Shown: positions 18,142-28,227 of the stretch, one piece after another
How the letters are laid out: each line of letters begins with the position of its first letter
Numbering within the stretch: position 1 is the stretch's first letter
DNA from: Planococcus plakortidis
GTDB taxonomy: Bacteria; Bacillota; Bacilli; Bacillales_A; Planococcaceae
Length of the DNA: 64,000 nt
Direction: 5' to 3'
Assembly: GCF_001687605.2 (NCBI RefSeq)
Contig: NZ_CP016539.2
Coordinates: 774,501 to 838,500 of the forward strand
The notes under the pieces: generated by a model
Told to the model about the DNA's origin: nothing
The model's input: only the letters and a program-made list of their open reading frames with translations
The model's database searches: none
Made by a program: the position numbers and the translations under genes

Positions 18142-19274
18142 TAAAGGGAAGGAGTGAATTCAACTAAGGAATGTTCAACGACCTCAAGGAATCGATCGAT
18201 GTCTTGGGTGCTTGTTTCCCGGTGGAATGAAATGCGGATGAATTTTTTCGCGGCGTCGCTTTCCACTCCCATCGCAAGCATCGCGGACATCGCTTCGCCA
18301 TAGCCGATCTTGCAGGCGGTGCCGGTGGAGATGGCGATCTGTGCGCGGTTGCAGGCGAGCATCATCCATTGCCCTTCGACATGAGGCAAAACAAGTCCGT
18401 GAATGAACGGGGATTTTGACTTTATGTCGCCTGTCGCCGTCACGCCATCCGGCAAGTGTTCAAGCAAATATTCCTGAAGCTTGCGCGCGTGTTCAAAGCT
18501 TTCAGGCTGTTCCGCGACAGCGTGTTTTGCGGCGATGGTCGCGGAGACGATGCCCGGCACGTCGATTGTACCGGCACGGAAACCGCCTTGGTGAGTCGTG
18601 CCTTCATACACCGATTGCCAGTGGATCGATGGGTCAAGGTAGGCGATGCCAACGCCTTTGGGGCCGCCGATTTTATGTGCTGAACAAACAGCCGAAGCGA
18701 CGCCCCATAAGCCGATATCGACCGGCAGCTTCCCGAAGCCCTGGACGATATCCGAGTGAAGCGGCACGCCGAAGCGGCGGGCGATTTGTGCGCATTGTTC
18801 GACCGGCTGCACGGCGCCCATCTCGGAGTTGACGAGCTGCATGACGACGAGCGCCGTTTGTTCGTTGACCGATTGTTCGTAGATTTCCATGTCGACAAGC
18901 CCGAACCGGTCGACCGGAACGTAGTTAATCTCATAGCCTTCACGTTCGAGTTCATGAAGCGCCGATAGCACGGAAGCGTGTTCGAGTTGCGTCGACACGA
19001 TCGACCGGCAATGGCCAGGACGCCCTTTCAATAACGAGCGGATGGCGAGCTGGTTCGCTTCTGATGCGTTGCCGGTGAAATATATGCCGTCTTGCCGCAC
19101 GTTGAGAAACTGTCCCCATAATTTCCGGCACGAGGCGAGATAGTCTGCTGCGAGAGATCCTGCATCATGCAAACTTTGCGTATTGCCGAATGCGTTTGTA
19201 GCCGTTTCCACATAAGCATCGATCGCTTCTTTACTCATCGGGGCGGTTGCCGCTGAATCCAGGTAGATCATCAT
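18141..19274 (-). CDS. nifS: Cysteine desulfurase associated with NAD synthesis
   Basis: 377-residue PLP enzyme of the NifS/IscS family. It shows the PLP Lys in CSAHKIGGPKGVG, the cofactor-binding His in TQLEHASV, and the catalytic Cys in STGTACKIG. Divergent from nadB-nadC-nadA, as in Bacillus, where this dedicated desulfurase supplies sulfur for the [4Fe-4S] cluster of NadA. ATGATG gives two starts (19274 or 19271). Confidence 0.9.
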   Translation of the reverse strand: MMIYLDSAATAPMSKEAIDAYVETATNAFGNTQSLHDAGSLAADYLASCRKLWGQFLNVRQDGIYFTGNASEANQLAIRSLLKGRPGHCRSIVSTQLEHASVLSALHELEREGYEINYVPVDRFGLVDMEIYEQSVNEQTALVVMQLVNSEMGAVQPVEQCAQIARRFGVPLHSDIVQGFGKLPVDIGLWGVASAVCSAHKIGGPKGVGIAYLDPSIHWQSVYEGTTHQGGFRAGTIDVPGIVSATIAAKHAVAEQPESFEHARKLQEYLLEHLPDGVTATGDIKSKSPFIHGLVLPHVEGQWMMLACNRAQIAISTGTACKIGYGEAMSAMLAMGVESDAAKKFIRISFHRETSTQDIDRFLEVVEHSLVEFTPSL

Positions 19275-19337
19275 TTTCCATCAACTTCTTTCCGTTGCTG
19301 ACTTTATTCTTGTAATCACTTTATCTTTATGTCATTA

Positions 19338-19357
19338 ATAGTGTCAAGACACTTGTA
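19338..19357. promoter_or_regulatory. Candidate NiaR-type operator in the nifS/nadB divergon
   Basis: Palindrome GTGTC-AA-GACAC at 19341-19352, between the divergent starts and 21 bp before the nadB start. In Bacillus the niacin-responsive repressor NiaR (YrxA) controls this divergon; assignment of this site is inference and no niaR gene is in the window. Confidence 0.5.
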
Positions 19358-19372
19358 AAGAAGGTGTAAAGT

Positions 19373-20926
19373 TTGTTCGATGTTTGCATCATCGGGGGAG
19401 GCGTCGCTGGGCTTATGCTCGCGCGCTCGCTCCCTGATTCTTATTCCATCGCTGTCGTCACGAAAGAACATGCCGGGACGGGAAATACGAGCCTCGCACA
19501 AGGCGGAATCGCCGCGAGCTTGAGTTTCGATGACCGGCCGGAATCCCATGCCACGGACACTTTGCTCGCATCGGCAAATCATGCAGATGCCGAGCGCGTC
19601 GAAATTCTGGCCACTGAAGGTTCTGCCATCATGAAGCATCTAATGGCGCAAGGATTGCCTTTCGATACCGATGAGTTCGGAATGCCGAAGCTTGGGATGG
19701 AAGGCGCCCACAGCATGCGCCGGATTGTGCATACAGGGGGTGACCAGACCGGCAAGCTGCTCATGCGGTATCTAATGGAGGAAACGTCCGGAAAAATCAC
19801 GCGTTTCGCTTTTCATCAAGCATTGGAATTAAGGATGGAGAGCAGCCGCTGCACCGGCGTGCTCGTTTCGGATCTGTCTGGAAAACGTTCGGTCGTTCAA
19901 GCACGCCACGTCGTCCTCGCGACAGGCGGCATCGGCCAATTGTACAGCGAAACTTCCAATTCATCCGTTGCGACAGGCGACGGGTTATCGTTGGCATATC
20001 ACGCAGGCGCCGTACTAGAAGATCTCGAGTTCGTCCAATTCCATCCAACCATCCTGACGCTCGAAGGCAAGTCGCGCGGGCTTATTTCGGAAGCGGTGCG
20101 CGGGGAAGGTGCTTTATTGGTAAATGGAGACGGCAAGCGCATCATGGAAGGCATCCACCCGTTCATAGAACTTGCGCCGCGTGATATTGTGGCGAGGGCG
20201 ATTGAGCGGCATTGGCAAGCCGAAGGGCCGGTCTTTCTCGATGCCAGGCAATTGGCTGATTTCAACCAGCGTTTTCCGTCGATTTATAAAAACTGCCGGA
20301 ATCACGCAGTCGACCCTACAGAAGAGTTGTTGCCGGTCCGGCCAGGTGCCCATTTCCATATGGGTGGCGTGAGGACGGATAGTTACGGTCGGACGTCGGT
20401 TCCGGGGCTGTATGCCGTCGGGGAAGTTGCATCGACCGGCGTCCACGGCGCCAACCGCCTGGCGAGCAATTCCTTGTTGGAAGGGCTGGTATTTGCCAAG
20501 CGTCTTGCACAGTGGATTGGCGAAGAGCCCGGGCATAGAAAAGAGGCTGGCTTAGTGGAAAGTGATGCGCCCTCGCCTTTTGCATCTTTCGAGAAGGTTG
20601 AAGAAGGCAAGCTGCGACAGGAAATGACGGAAGTGGCTGGGATCCTGAGAGAACCGCGAGCCTTGAAGAGATTCCTCGCGGAGCATCCTTTAAAGACATA
20701 TAGGATCCAGGATTATCCGGATGATCTCATTGCCCTTATCCATCGCCAAACCGCAAGGAGTCTTATCGCATCCGCTGCGTTATTGCGGGAAGAGAGCAGG
20801 GGCGGCCATTACCGGATCGATGCACCTGAACCGAAAGCCGAGTGGTCCGGGCAAGTCATCGGGCTCTCGACTAGCGGCGTTCATCTGTCCATGCGAAAAA
20901 CTGAACTCAAGGAGATTATGCTATGA
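19373..20926 (+). CDS. nadB: L-aspartate oxidase
   Basis: 517 residues, TTG start 7 bp after AAGAAGGTG. FAD-binding DVCIIGGGVAGLMLARSL at the N-terminus, then NTSLAQGGIAASL, HTGGDQTGKLLM, VVLATGGIGQLY, FVQFHPT, HFHMGGVRTDSYGRTSVPGLYAVGEVASTGVHGANRLASNSLLEGLVFA, all typical of the fumarate-reductase/NadB family. It oxidises L-aspartate to iminoaspartate, the first step of de novo NAD synthesis. Overlaps nadC by ATGA. Confidence 0.95.
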   Translation: MFDVCIIGGGVAGLMLARSLPDSYSIAVVTKEHAGTGNTSLAQGGIAASLSFDDRPESHATDTLLASANHADAERVEILATEGSAIMKHLMAQGLPFDTDEFGMPKLGMEGAHSMRRIVHTGGDQTGKLLMRYLMEETSGKITRFAFHQALELRMESSRCTGVLVSDLSGKRSVVQARHVVLATGGIGQLYSETSNSSVATGDGLSLAYHAGAVLEDLEFVQFHPTILTLEGKSRGLISEAVRGEGALLVNGDGKRIMEGIHPFIELAPRDIVARAIERHWQAEGPVFLDARQLADFNQRFPSIYKNCRNHAVDPTEELLPVRPGAHFHMGGVRTDSYGRTSVPGLYAVGEVASTGVHGANRLASNSLLEGLVFAKRLAQWIGEEPGHRKEAGLVESDAPSPFASFEKVEEGKLRQEMTEVAGILREPRALKRFLAEHPLKTYRIQDYPDDLIALIHRQTARSLIASAALLREESRGGHYRIDAPEPKAEWSGQVIGLSTSGVHLSMRKTELKEIML

Positions 20927-21774
20927 ATCGTTTGAAAGCAGAACAAGCATTAAAGCAATTTTTACTTGAAGACATCGGAGACCGCGACGTGTCCTCCGTG
21001 TTATTTGATCGAACGGATACAGGCGAAGCAATTGTCCGCATGAAAGAAAGCGGCGTCGTAGCCGGGCTTGAGTGCTACAAATGGGGCTATCGCCTGCTTG
21101 ACGAGTCAGTGCAAGTGGAGTTATTGAAACAAGACGGCGAGCGGGTGGAGGCAGGCGAGGCAATCGTGAAAATCACGGGGCCTGTCGCATCGCTTCTTGC
21201 AGGCGAACGGGTGCTGTTGAATCTGGTCCAGCGCATGAGCGCGGTGGCAACATTGACCGCGAAATGTGTGGCAGCGCTCGATTCAGAGCACACGCGCATC
21301 GTCGATACCCGCAAAACGACGCCCGGACTGCGCATGTTCGAAAAATACGCGGTCCGTGCAGGCGGCGGTTTCAATCACCGGATTGGCCTATACGATGCCG
21401 TCATGCTGAAAGACAATCACATCGCGGCGGCCGGATCGATTGCGGAAGCAGTGAAAAAAGTACGCGGCTCGCTCGGCCATATGACGATGATCGAGGTGGA
21501 AGTCGAAACGGAACAGCAGTTGATGGAGGCGATTGATGCACATCCCGATACGATCATGTTCGACAACCAAACTCCAGATATCATTCGGCGCTGGGTACAG
21601 CTTGTTCCGGAGACAATCCGCACGGAAGCGTCCGGGGGCATCGACCTCGAGAAATTGGCACGTTACCGCGACACCGGTGTCGATGTCATTTCCATCGGCG
21701 CCTTGACCCATAGCGTGTCGAATCTCGACATCAGCATGAATCTATCCATATCCCCTAAGGAGGTACTTGCCTAA
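20923..21774 (+). CDS. nadC: Nicotinate-nucleotide pyrophosphorylase (carboxylating)
   Basis: 283 residues of quinolinate phosphoribosyltransferase. Family blocks: [79 protein letters not shown] and EASGGI. It converts quinolinate and PRPP to nicotinate mononucleotide. ATGA overlap with nadB and TAATG overlap with nadA show translational coupling. Confidence 0.96.
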   Translation: MNRLKAEQALKQFLLEDIGDRDVSSVLFDRTDTGEAIVRMKESGVVAGLECYKWGYRLLDESVQVELLKQDGERVEAGEAIVKITGPVASLLAGERVLLNLVQRMSAVATLTAKCVAALDSEHTRIVDTRKTTPGLRMFEKYAVRAGGGFNHRIGLYDAVMLKDNHIAAAGSIAEAVKKVRGSLGHMTMIEVEVETEQQLMEAIDAHPDTIMFDNQTPDIIRRWVQLVPETIRTEASGGIDLEKLARYRDTGVDVISIGALTHSVSNLDISMNLSISPKEVLA

Positions 21775-22868
21775 TGGCTTCATTGCTCGAAGAACTGCAA
21801 ATGGCGGATGCCATGCCAAAAAGTTATTTAACAGCGTCCACGGAAGAATTGCATGAGCGCGCGAAACTTGCACGGGTAGCGCTCGGCGACCGGTTATACA
21901 TTCTGGGCCATCATTACCAGAAAGACGAAGTGATCAAATATGCCGATGTGACCGGCGACTCGCTACAATTGTCGCAAATCGCAGGGAGGCAGACGGCGGA
22001 CTACATCTTGTTCTGCGGCGTCCATTTCATGGCGGAGACCGCGGATATCCTGACCGAACCGCATCAAGCGGTCATCTTGCCGGATATGCGTGCGGGCTGT
22101 TCGATGGCGGATATGGCCAATATCGACCAAACCGAACGCGCCTGGGCAGAGCTGCAGGAACTTTTCGGCGACACGATCATCCCGCTCACTTACGTCAATT
22201 CGACAGCGGCCATCAAGGCGTTTGTCGGCCGCAACGGGGGGGCGACGGTGACTTCCTCGAACGCACAGGAAATGGTCGAATGGGCATTATCCCAAAAGCA
22301 GCGCATGCTGTTTTTGCCAGACCAGCATCTCGGGCGCAATACCGCCGTAAAGCTCGGCATCCCGCTCGAGCACATGGCGGTTTGGGACCCGATCAAGCAA
22401 AAGCTTGAACGTGCTTGTGCGATAGAAGACGTGCAAGTGATTCTCTGGAAAGGGCATTGCTCAGTACATATGAACTTCCTGCCGAAACACGTCGACAATT
22501 TGCGCGAAAAAGAACCGGACCGCAATATCCTTGTACATCCCGAATGCACCTATGAAGTCGTCAGCGCCTCCGATTTCGCCGGCTCGACGAAATACATCAT
22601 CGATATGATCGAAGCGTCCGAACCCGGCTCGAAATGGGCGATCGGCACGGAGATGAATCTCGTCAACCGGCTCATCCAGGATTTCCCGGACCGCGACATC
22701 GTTTCCTTGAATCCGTATATGTGCCCGTGCTTGACGATGAACCGGATCGACTTGCCGCATTTCACGTGGATCTTGGAAGAACTGGTGGAAGGGCGTGTCC
22801 TCAACCGCATCCAAGTGGATGAACAAACGGCAGTTGAAGCAAAGATGGCTCTGGAGAAAATGTTGTGA
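21774..22868 (+). CDS. nadA: Quinolinate synthase A
   Basis: 364 residues. The conserved [29 protein letters not shown] is at the N-terminus; cluster-ligand Cys occur in [18 protein letters not shown] and [10 protein letters not shown]. The [4Fe-4S] enzyme condenses iminoaspartate with dihydroxyacetone phosphate. It has the longer form usual in Bacilli. Last gene of nadBCA, ended by a terminator. Confidence 0.96.
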   Translation: MASLLEELQMADAMPKSYLTASTEELHERAKLARVALGDRLYILGHHYQKDEVIKYADVTGDSLQLSQIAGRQTADYILFCGVHFMAETADILTEPHQAVILPDMRAGCSMADMANIDQTERAWAELQELFGDTIIPLTYVNSTAAIKAFVGRNGGATVTSSNAQEMVEWALSQKQRMLFLPDQHLGRNTAVKLGIPLEHMAVWDPIKQKLERACAIEDVQVILWKGHCSVHMNFLPKHVDNLREKEPDRNILVHPECTYEVVSASDFAGSTKYIIDMIEASEPGSKWAIGTEMNLVNRLIQDFPDRDIVSLNPYMCPCLTMNRIDLPHFTWILEELVEGRVLNRIQVDEQTAVEAKMALEKML

Positions 22869-22870
22869 CA

Positions 22871-22908
22871 AGAAATCCCGCTGCCCATTTCCAGGGCATC
22901 GGGATTTT
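22871..22908 (+). terminator. Terminator of nadBCA
   Basis: AAATCCCG-ct-GCCC pairs with GGGC-at-CGGGATTT, ending in TTTT. Confidence 0.88.
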
Positions 22909-23048
22909 ATGTGTCTTCAATAGATTGAATCTTGAAACAATTATACTTACAATTGAAGAGTGGGAAAATAAAAGAATGAGGTGCTTCTTTTTAACGACTT
23001 ATTGTTAATGAGGCCAGTATCGTAAAAGACCGAAATGGAGTGGATGAT

Positions 23049-24233
23049 GTGTCGAGCAAACTTACATTCATGCCGATCAGCCATACCGGCTGGGGCGCAT
23101 TGGAACAATTAACGGACGAAGCGGAACGGCTGAATGCGAGCAATGTCCTCATCGTCACCGACCCGTTTCTCGAAGAATTGGGGATGACGAAAAAAATCGT
23201 CGAACCGCTTGAAGCAAAAGGGTGGAAAACAAGCATCTATACAGAAGTCGTGCCGGAGCCGCCGCTTGAAGTCGGGGAAAAACTGGTCGCCTATACGAAG
23301 GAAAATAAATTTGATTTGGTCATCGGACTTGGTGGCGGAAGCGCACTCGACCTTGCGAAATTAGCAGGCGTCCTCGCGACGCATGAAGGAAATGTGGCTG
23401 ACTACTTGAATCTGACGGGTGAACGGGCGCTAGTCGATAAAGGCATCCCAAGAATTTTAATTCCGACGACTTCCGGAACGGGTTCCGAAGTGACCAATAT
23501 TGCTGTATTGTCGCTGGAATCCTCAAAAGACGTAGTCACTCATGATTATTTATTGCCGGACGTGGCGATTGTCGACCCAGAATTGACGGTTTCCTTGCCG
23601 CCGAAAGTGACGGCTGCGACAGGTATCGACGCGTTGACGCATGCAGTGGAGGCGTATGTGTCGAAGAACGCCAATCCGGTGACAGACGGCCTGGCGTTGC
23701 AGGCCATCCGCTTGATCAGCGGGTCGATACGCACAGCAGTAGAAGACGGGGAAAACAAAGAAGCGCGCACGAATATGAGCTACGGCAGTTATTTGGCAGG
23801 ATTGGCCTTCTTCAATGCCGGCGTTGCCGGTGTGCACGCCTTGGCGTATCCGCTTGGCGGCCAGTTCCATATCTCGCACGGTGAATCCAATGCCGTCTTG
23901 CTTCCGTATGTCATGGGCTATATCCGCCCGAGCTGTGAGAAGAGAATGAAGGACATCGTCGAGGCGATGGGCGTCAACGTCACGCAATTGGATGACCAAC
24001 AAGCTTCCTATGCATGCGTCGAGGAGTTGAAAAAACTCGTCGCCGACGTGAATATTCCCGTGTCGCTGAAAGGCTTCGACATTGGGGAAGACGCCTTGGA
24101 CAGTTTGGCAGACGACGGCATCAAGCAAACAAGAATCTTGGCGAGAAGCCCGATGCCGCTTGAGAGAGAAGATATTTACGCAATCTACCATGCCGCCTAT
24201 TCAGGAGAAGTCGCTGAAAAGAAGATGGTGTGA
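23049..24233 (+). CDS. Iron-containing alcohol dehydrogenase
   Basis: 394-residue group III dehydrogenase. NAD-binding GLGGGSALDLAKLAGVLA and PTTSGTGSEVTN; metal ligands in GIDALTHAVEAYVS and HALAYPLGGQFHISHGESNAVLLP. GTG at 23049 is 5-8 bp from TGGAG; an in-frame GTG at 23040 overlaps that site and is less likely. Substrate unknown; propanediol-, butanol- and ethanol-type enzymes share these motifs. It stands alone. Confidence 0.88.
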   Translation: MSSKLTFMPISHTGWGALEQLTDEAERLNASNVLIVTDPFLEELGMTKKIVEPLEAKGWKTSIYTEVVPEPPLEVGEKLVAYTKENKFDLVIGLGGGSALDLAKLAGVLATHEGNVADYLNLTGERALVDKGIPRILIPTTSGTGSEVTNIAVLSLESSKDVVTHDYLLPDVAIVDPELTVSLPPKVTAATGIDALTHAVEAYVSKNANPVTDGLALQAIRLISGSIRTAVEDGENKEARTNMSYGSYLAGLAFFNAGVAGVHALAYPLGGQFHISHGESNAVLLPYVMGYIRPSCEKRMKDIVEAMGVNVTQLDDQQASYACVEELKKLVADVNIPVSLKGFDIGEDALDSLADDGIKQTRILARSPMPLEREDIYAIYHAAYSGEVAEKKMV

Positions 24234-24327
24234 TATGAAAAAGTTAGGAAGCTTTAATTGAAAAGAAGGGTTCATAGTACAAAAGAATTCTTCAAGTATC
24301 AGATATGAATCTCTGCTTATGTCAGTG

Positions 24328-24440
24328 AAGTGGAAGCCGGCGACTCCTGCGGGAACAGCACGAGCCGAAGACCCTGCAGGAGCGTCAGCGACGAAGCGGC
24401 TGAGGCCGTGCCCGCGGAAAGCGTCCGGCTGGAACGAAAC
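24328..24440. repeat. Structured GC-rich intergenic repeat
   Basis: A GC-rich block in an otherwise AT-rich gap. It folds on itself: outer AGCCGG with CCGGCT, CTCCTGC(G)GG with CCCTGCAGGAG, and GCACGAGCC against GGCCGTGCC. The core GACTCCTGCGGGA...GCCCGCGGAAAGCG resembles a sequence I recall as recurring between genes of many Bacillaceae and Planococcaceae. It may be a mobile palindromic repeat or a structured RNA; only one copy is present here. Confidence 0.6.
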
Positions 24441-24491
24441 ATAAAAAGCTGAAGCAGGAAACCATTCAGGTTCCCGCTTCAGCTTTTGTGT
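24441..24491. terminator. Bidirectional terminator between alcohol dehydrogenase and MDR reductase
   Basis: AAAAAGCTGAAGC(A)GGAAACC pairs with GGTTCCCGCTTCAGCTTTT; it serves the two convergent genes. Confidence 0.88.
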
Positions 24492-24512
24492 TTCTATAGA
24501 AGAAAGTGAGAT

Positions 24513-25541
24513 TTACAGTTTAGCAAACTCCGGGTCAGCGACTTTCACCAATTGCTTGCCGAGGTTGCTGCCTTCGAACAAGCCAAGGAATGCTTCCGGT
24601 GTTTTCTCGAAGCCTTCTACGATCGTTTCCTCGTATTTCAGTTTCCCTTCTTGTAGCCATTTGCCGAGCTCTTTTGCGCCGGTTTTGAAATCATGCGCGT
24701 AATCGCCGAGCGTGAAGCCTTTCATCATCGAGCTCGTCGTGATGAATTTCCACTGGATGCGCGGGCCGATATCCCCTTCTGGGTTGTTGTAAGCCGAGAT
24801 GGCACCGCATAAGACGACGCGTGCGTTGCGGTTGATTTCAAAAATGACCGCGTCCGATACCTCGCCGCCGACATTGTCGAAATAGACGTCAACGCCGTTC
24901 GGGACGGCTTTTTTGAATGCTTCTTTGAAGTTATCGTCTTTATAGTTTACGGCTTCGTCGAATCCAAGTTCGTTGATCAGGTAGTCGATCTTATTCTGTG
25001 AACCGGCGATGCCGACGACGTGTGCGCCTTTCAGTTTGGCGATCTGCCCGACGACTGAACCGACAGCTCCTGCTGCGCCTGAGACAACGACCGTTTCGCC
25101 TTGTTGCGGCTTGCCGATATCGAGCAGGCCGAAGTAGGCTGTGAGGCCAGTCAAGCCGAGTATCCCGAGACGAGTCGTGATCGGTGCAATGGATGGATCA
25201 ACCTTCTGCACTGATTTCGCATCCGCGACATTATACTGTGCCCAATCCAATGTGCCAGTGACGATATCGCCTTGTTTGAAAGCATCGGAATTTGACTCGA
25301 TGACTTCAGCCAGCACGCCGCCGGTAATGGCTTTGTTCAATTCGAACGGTGCCACATAGGATTTCTGGTCTTTCATGCGTCCGCGCATATACGGGTCAAC
25401 GGAAAGGTATAAAGTTTTCAGCAATAATTCATCCGTACCGATTGTCGGGATATTTTTTTCGACAAAATTAAAGTCGCTGTCAGTGGGCGTGCCTTCTGGG
25501 CGGTTCGCCAATTGGATTTCTCTATATGTGTTTGGTGTCAT
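24513..25541 (-). CDS. NADP-dependent medium-chain oxidoreductase (YfmJ/CurA-like)
   Basis: 342-residue zinc-free MDR enzyme of the leukotriene B4 dehydrogenase/curcumin reductase type. Signature: LYLSVDPYMRGRMKD near the N-terminus; Rossmann loop VVSGAAGAVGSVVGQIAKLKGAHVVGIAGS; VDVYFDNVGGEVSDAV. Such enzymes reduce alkenal/alkenone double bonds with NADPH. Divergent from the Old Yellow Enzyme gene, which reduces similar activated alkenes. Confidence 0.9.
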   Translation of the reverse strand: MTPNTYREIQLANRPEGTPTDSDFNFVEKNIPTIGTDELLLKTLYLSVDPYMRGRMKDQKSYVAPFELNKAITGGVLAEVIESNSDAFKQGDIVTGTLDWAQYNVADAKSVQKVDPSIAPITTRLGILGLTGLTAYFGLLDIGKPQQGETVVVSGAAGAVGSVVGQIAKLKGAHVVGIAGSQNKIDYLINELGFDEAVNYKDDNFKEAFKKAVPNGVDVYFDNVGGEVSDAVIFEINRNARVVLCGAISAYNNPEGDIGPRIQWKFITTSSMMKGFTLGDYAHDFKTGAKELGKWLQEGKLKYEETIVEGFEKTPEAFLGLFEGSNLGKQLVKVADPEFAKL

Positions 25542-25698
25542 GTAAATTCCTCCTTGGAATAAGTTTGCATAGAAGAGCGTACCACTCCCAAAGAAAGGAA
25601 GTAAAATTTCCAGCTCGCCAAGCTCGTATTGTTGTAGTTGTCCTAACGCTATGATATTTTAATATAACTAACTTTAATTCAAGGGAAGAGGTCATTAA

Positions 25699-26826
25699 AT
25701 GAATCCGCAATACAAGCCATTATTCGAAGAAATCACCTTGCCGAACGGCGTTGTCCTGTCTGACCGTTTAGGCGTCGCGCCGATGACGACATATTCAGGA
25801 AATCCGGACGGCACTGTCTCGGATGCAGAACTTTCGTATTACCAGCGCCGCGCAGGTCTCGGCAGCCTGTTCGTCTCCGCCTGCATCGCCGTTTCAGAAA
25901 ACGGCATCGCCTTCCCGAACCAATTTGTCGCATTCAAAGACGACGTTATGCCGCGCTTGAAGCAGCTCGCGTCGGAAATGAAATCACAAGGCAGCAAAGC
26001 CATCCTGCAAATGCAGCACGGCGGTCGCCAAGGCCAGCCGGACTTAATCCAAGCGGGTGAAACGGTCGCACCAAGCGCCATCGCGGAATCTGCGGACAAG
26101 CCGACACCGCGCGCGTTGACGGGAGAAGAAATCACGGACATCATCCGCGATTTCGGTGAAACGACGCGCCGCGCGATCGAAGCCGGATTTGACGGTGTGG
26201 AAATCCACGGCGCCAACACATATTTAATCCAGCAATTCGTCTCAGCCACTTATAATCAGCGTGAAGACGAGTGGGGCGGCAGCTTAGAGAACCGCTTGAA
26301 GTTCGGTGTCGCGGTATTGGACGAAGTGAAACAAGTCGCTGCGAAACATGCAGACGACAGCTTCATCATCGGCTACCGTTTGTCACCGGAGGAAAACAAT
26401 GCCGATTCGGTCGGCTATACGATTGAAGAAACGAAACAATTGGTCGAATTGTTGATCGAAGGCGGCATCCATTATATCCACGTATCGCTTATGGAATTCA
26501 AAAAAGCGCCGCGCGGCATGGAAGACGGGGACAGCATCGTCCAAATTCTGTCGAAACAAATCAACGGCCGCGTCGCATTTGTCGTAGTCGGCGGCGTCAC
26601 GCAGCCTGAACATGCGGTAGCCGCACTTGAAGAAGGCGCGGACATCGTCGTCATGGGCCGTCAAGCACTGGTCGATCCGGAATGGACCGAGAAAGTGAAG
26701 CAAGGAAATGAAGCAGACATCAACGAAACGATCCCGCAAGAACTGGTCGGCAAACTCGACATCCCGGAAATGATGTGGAACGCCATCACTTCTTACGGCA
26801 TGGTCAAAGTTGACGCGAAAGTATAA
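25699..26826 (+). CDS. Old Yellow Enzyme-family NADH:flavin oxidoreductase
   Basis: 375-residue FMN barrel protein: RLGVAPMTTYSGNPDG, LQMQHGGRQ, the active-site stretch FDGVEIHGANTYLIQQFVSATYNQREDEWGGSLENRLKF, and C-terminal phosphate-binding VVGGV and GADIVVMGRQALVDPEW. It reduces alpha,beta-unsaturated carbonyls or nitro-compounds; physiological substrate unknown. The ATG follows GGGAAGAGG. Confidence 0.9.
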   Translation: MNPQYKPLFEEITLPNGVVLSDRLGVAPMTTYSGNPDGTVSDAELSYYQRRAGLGSLFVSACIAVSENGIAFPNQFVAFKDDVMPRLKQLASEMKSQGSKAILQMQHGGRQGQPDLIQAGETVAPSAIAESADKPTPRALTGEEITDIIRDFGETTRRAIEAGFDGVEIHGANTYLIQQFVSATYNQREDEWGGSLENRLKFGVAVLDEVKQVAAKHADDSFIIGYRLSPEENNADSVGYTIEETKQLVELLIEGGIHYIHVSLMEFKKAPRGMEDGDSIVQILSKQINGRVAFVVVGGVTQPEHAVAALEEGADIVVMGRQALVDPEWTEKVKQGNEADINETIPQELVGKLDIPEMMWNAITSYGMVKVDAKV

Positions 26827-26832
26827 AGAATA

Positions 26833-26870
26833 GCAAGCTCCCAGGCCGGATATGGCCTGGGAGCTTTTTG
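26833..26870 (+). terminator. Terminator of the OYE gene
   Basis: AGCTCCCAGGCC, short loop, GGCCTGGGAGCT, then TTTTT. Confidence 0.9.
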
Positions 26871-26942
26871 ATTCGACAAAAGACGTGGATCTTCCATATT
26901 TGTTAGACTTAAATGAAGAATACGTATACGAGGAGTGATTGT

Positions 26943-27590
26943 GTGTCACTGATTCCAGCTGAACACTTGAAGCAACTCTTTTCGGTTGAGGCAAAGTTTT
27001 ATCATGTCGAAATAGAGGACGAAAAGATTCTCATGCGCCGTGAAGCACGCATCAGGCGAAACGGCGTTTCTACGACTCGAGCAGACGCAGTGATCGTCAT
27101 GATCAACCCATCCAATTGCGCGCAAGCTGGCGAAACTTTAAAGAGCCCGCATGACGCGGAGTGGATCTCCACCAAACCGAATCCGACGCAATACCAGTTG
27201 ATGAACTTGATGGAGCGGCAGGAATGGAATTTGATCACGCTCATCAATTTATCGGATATTTGCGAAGGGAATATCGGGAGCTTCAAAATCATTGAAAACA
27301 AGTTCAAGAGAACGGGTATCTCCCACTCGCTATTCCAAGAAGACAATGTGCAAGAGCGTCAAGCTTTACTGGCGTCTGCAGATCATCTCATTTTTGCCTG
27401 GGGCTCGTCGACTGTCGCCAAAAGGCTCGCTGCACAGTTCGGCTTGTTCCAAGAGGGCAGCCCAGAAAAGTCGTATGTACACGCGAAAGCATTGTTGGCA
27501 GTTGAAAATGGTTTCCCGCGTCACCCGAAACCCGCGACGGTTGCGGACCGGATCGTCTGGTTAGATAAGATGGAAGCCTTGCTTCAATAA
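26943..27590 (+). CDS. DUF1643-like protein
   Basis: 215 residues from GTG at 26943, 7-8 bp after GAGGAG. An in-frame ATG at 26913 precedes that site. The centre (DAVIVMINPSNCAQAGET...YQLMNLMERQEWNLITLINLSDI) and the later HLIFAWGSS resemble DUF1643, a family of small proteins of unknown function with a conserved Asn-Pro-Ser motif. Single gene. Confidence 0.6.
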   Translation: MSLIPAEHLKQLFSVEAKFYHVEIEDEKILMRREARIRRNGVSTTRADAVIVMINPSNCAQAGETLKSPHDAEWISTKPNPTQYQLMNLMERQEWNLITLINLSDICEGNIGSFKIIENKFKRTGISHSLFQEDNVQERQALLASADHLIFAWGSSTVAKRLAAQFGLFQEGSPEKSYVHAKALLAVENGFPRHPKPATVADRIVWLDKMEALLQ

Positions 27591-27663
27591 TTGGAATAAG
27601 TTCATTATTTGAAAAATGCATATGCTATTATCATTTTTTGTTCTATTAAAAGGAGGCGGCAGG

Positions 27664-28173
27664 ATGGACTACCGGATCAAAGAGCAAACAGGATTCTCAC
27701 CCAGAGTCGGTGAACTTGTCTCGATGCTCAATTATACGCGCGCGGTTACATTGGCGGATGTGGAAGGTTTGTCGACCGAAGAGCTCGATTATTTGGCTGA
27801 CGGACATTCGAATTCGATTGGGGCGCTATTGATGCACATGTCGGCGATTGAATTTGTCCACCAGGTCATTGCATTCGAAAATCGTGACTTGCCGGAGCGA
27901 GAACTGGAGCAATGGATTGTCCCGCTTGAACTGGGTGACAAAGCGAGAAGCGAAATCCGCAACCAGCCGCTTGATTATTACCTGGATGCATTAAACAAGG
28001 TCAGGGACAAGATGCTGTCGCTATTGGAAAGTGTCGACGATAGTTGGTTGTACGAAGAAGGAGAGTATTATAACGGAGTTGTCTACAATAAGTATTATCT
28101 CTGGTTTCATGTCGTGGAAGATGAAACAAGCCATCGTGGGCAGATCCGCATCCTTAAGCGAATGCTTAAATAA
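27664..28173 (+). CDS. DinB-family protein
   Basis: 169-residue four-helix DinB-like protein. The ATG at 27664 is 7 bp from AAAAGGAGG. Metal-binding His are seen in GALLMHMSAIE and in HVVEDETSHRGQIRILK. Many DinB-fold proteins in Bacilli are thiol-dependent transferases (BstA/YfiT group) or of unknown role; this member cannot be assigned further. Confidence 0.85.
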   Translation: MDYRIKEQTGFSPRVGELVSMLNYTRAVTLADVEGLSTEELDYLADGHSNSIGALLMHMSAIEFVHQVIAFENRDLPERELEQWIVPLELGDKARSEIRNQPLDYYLDALNKVRDKMLSLLESVDDSWLYEEGEYYNGVVYNKYYLWFHVVEDETSHRGQIRILKRMLK

Positions 28174-28178
28174 TCGCA

Positions 28179-28216
28179 CCAAAAAAGCTCAAGGCATACG
28201 ATGCCTTGAGCTTTTT
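28179..28216. terminator. Bidirectional terminator between dinB-like and LysR genes
   Basis: AAAAAAGCTCAAGGCAT pairs with ATGCCTTGAGCTTTTT. Confidence 0.92.
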
Positions 28217-28227
28217 CTATGCGTCCG

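Noticed and set aside
26383..26994. 203-codon minus-strand frame over the Old Yellow Enzyme gene
   Set aside because: It is the antisense shadow of conserved codons; its translation has no domain and the plus-strand gene is unambiguous.
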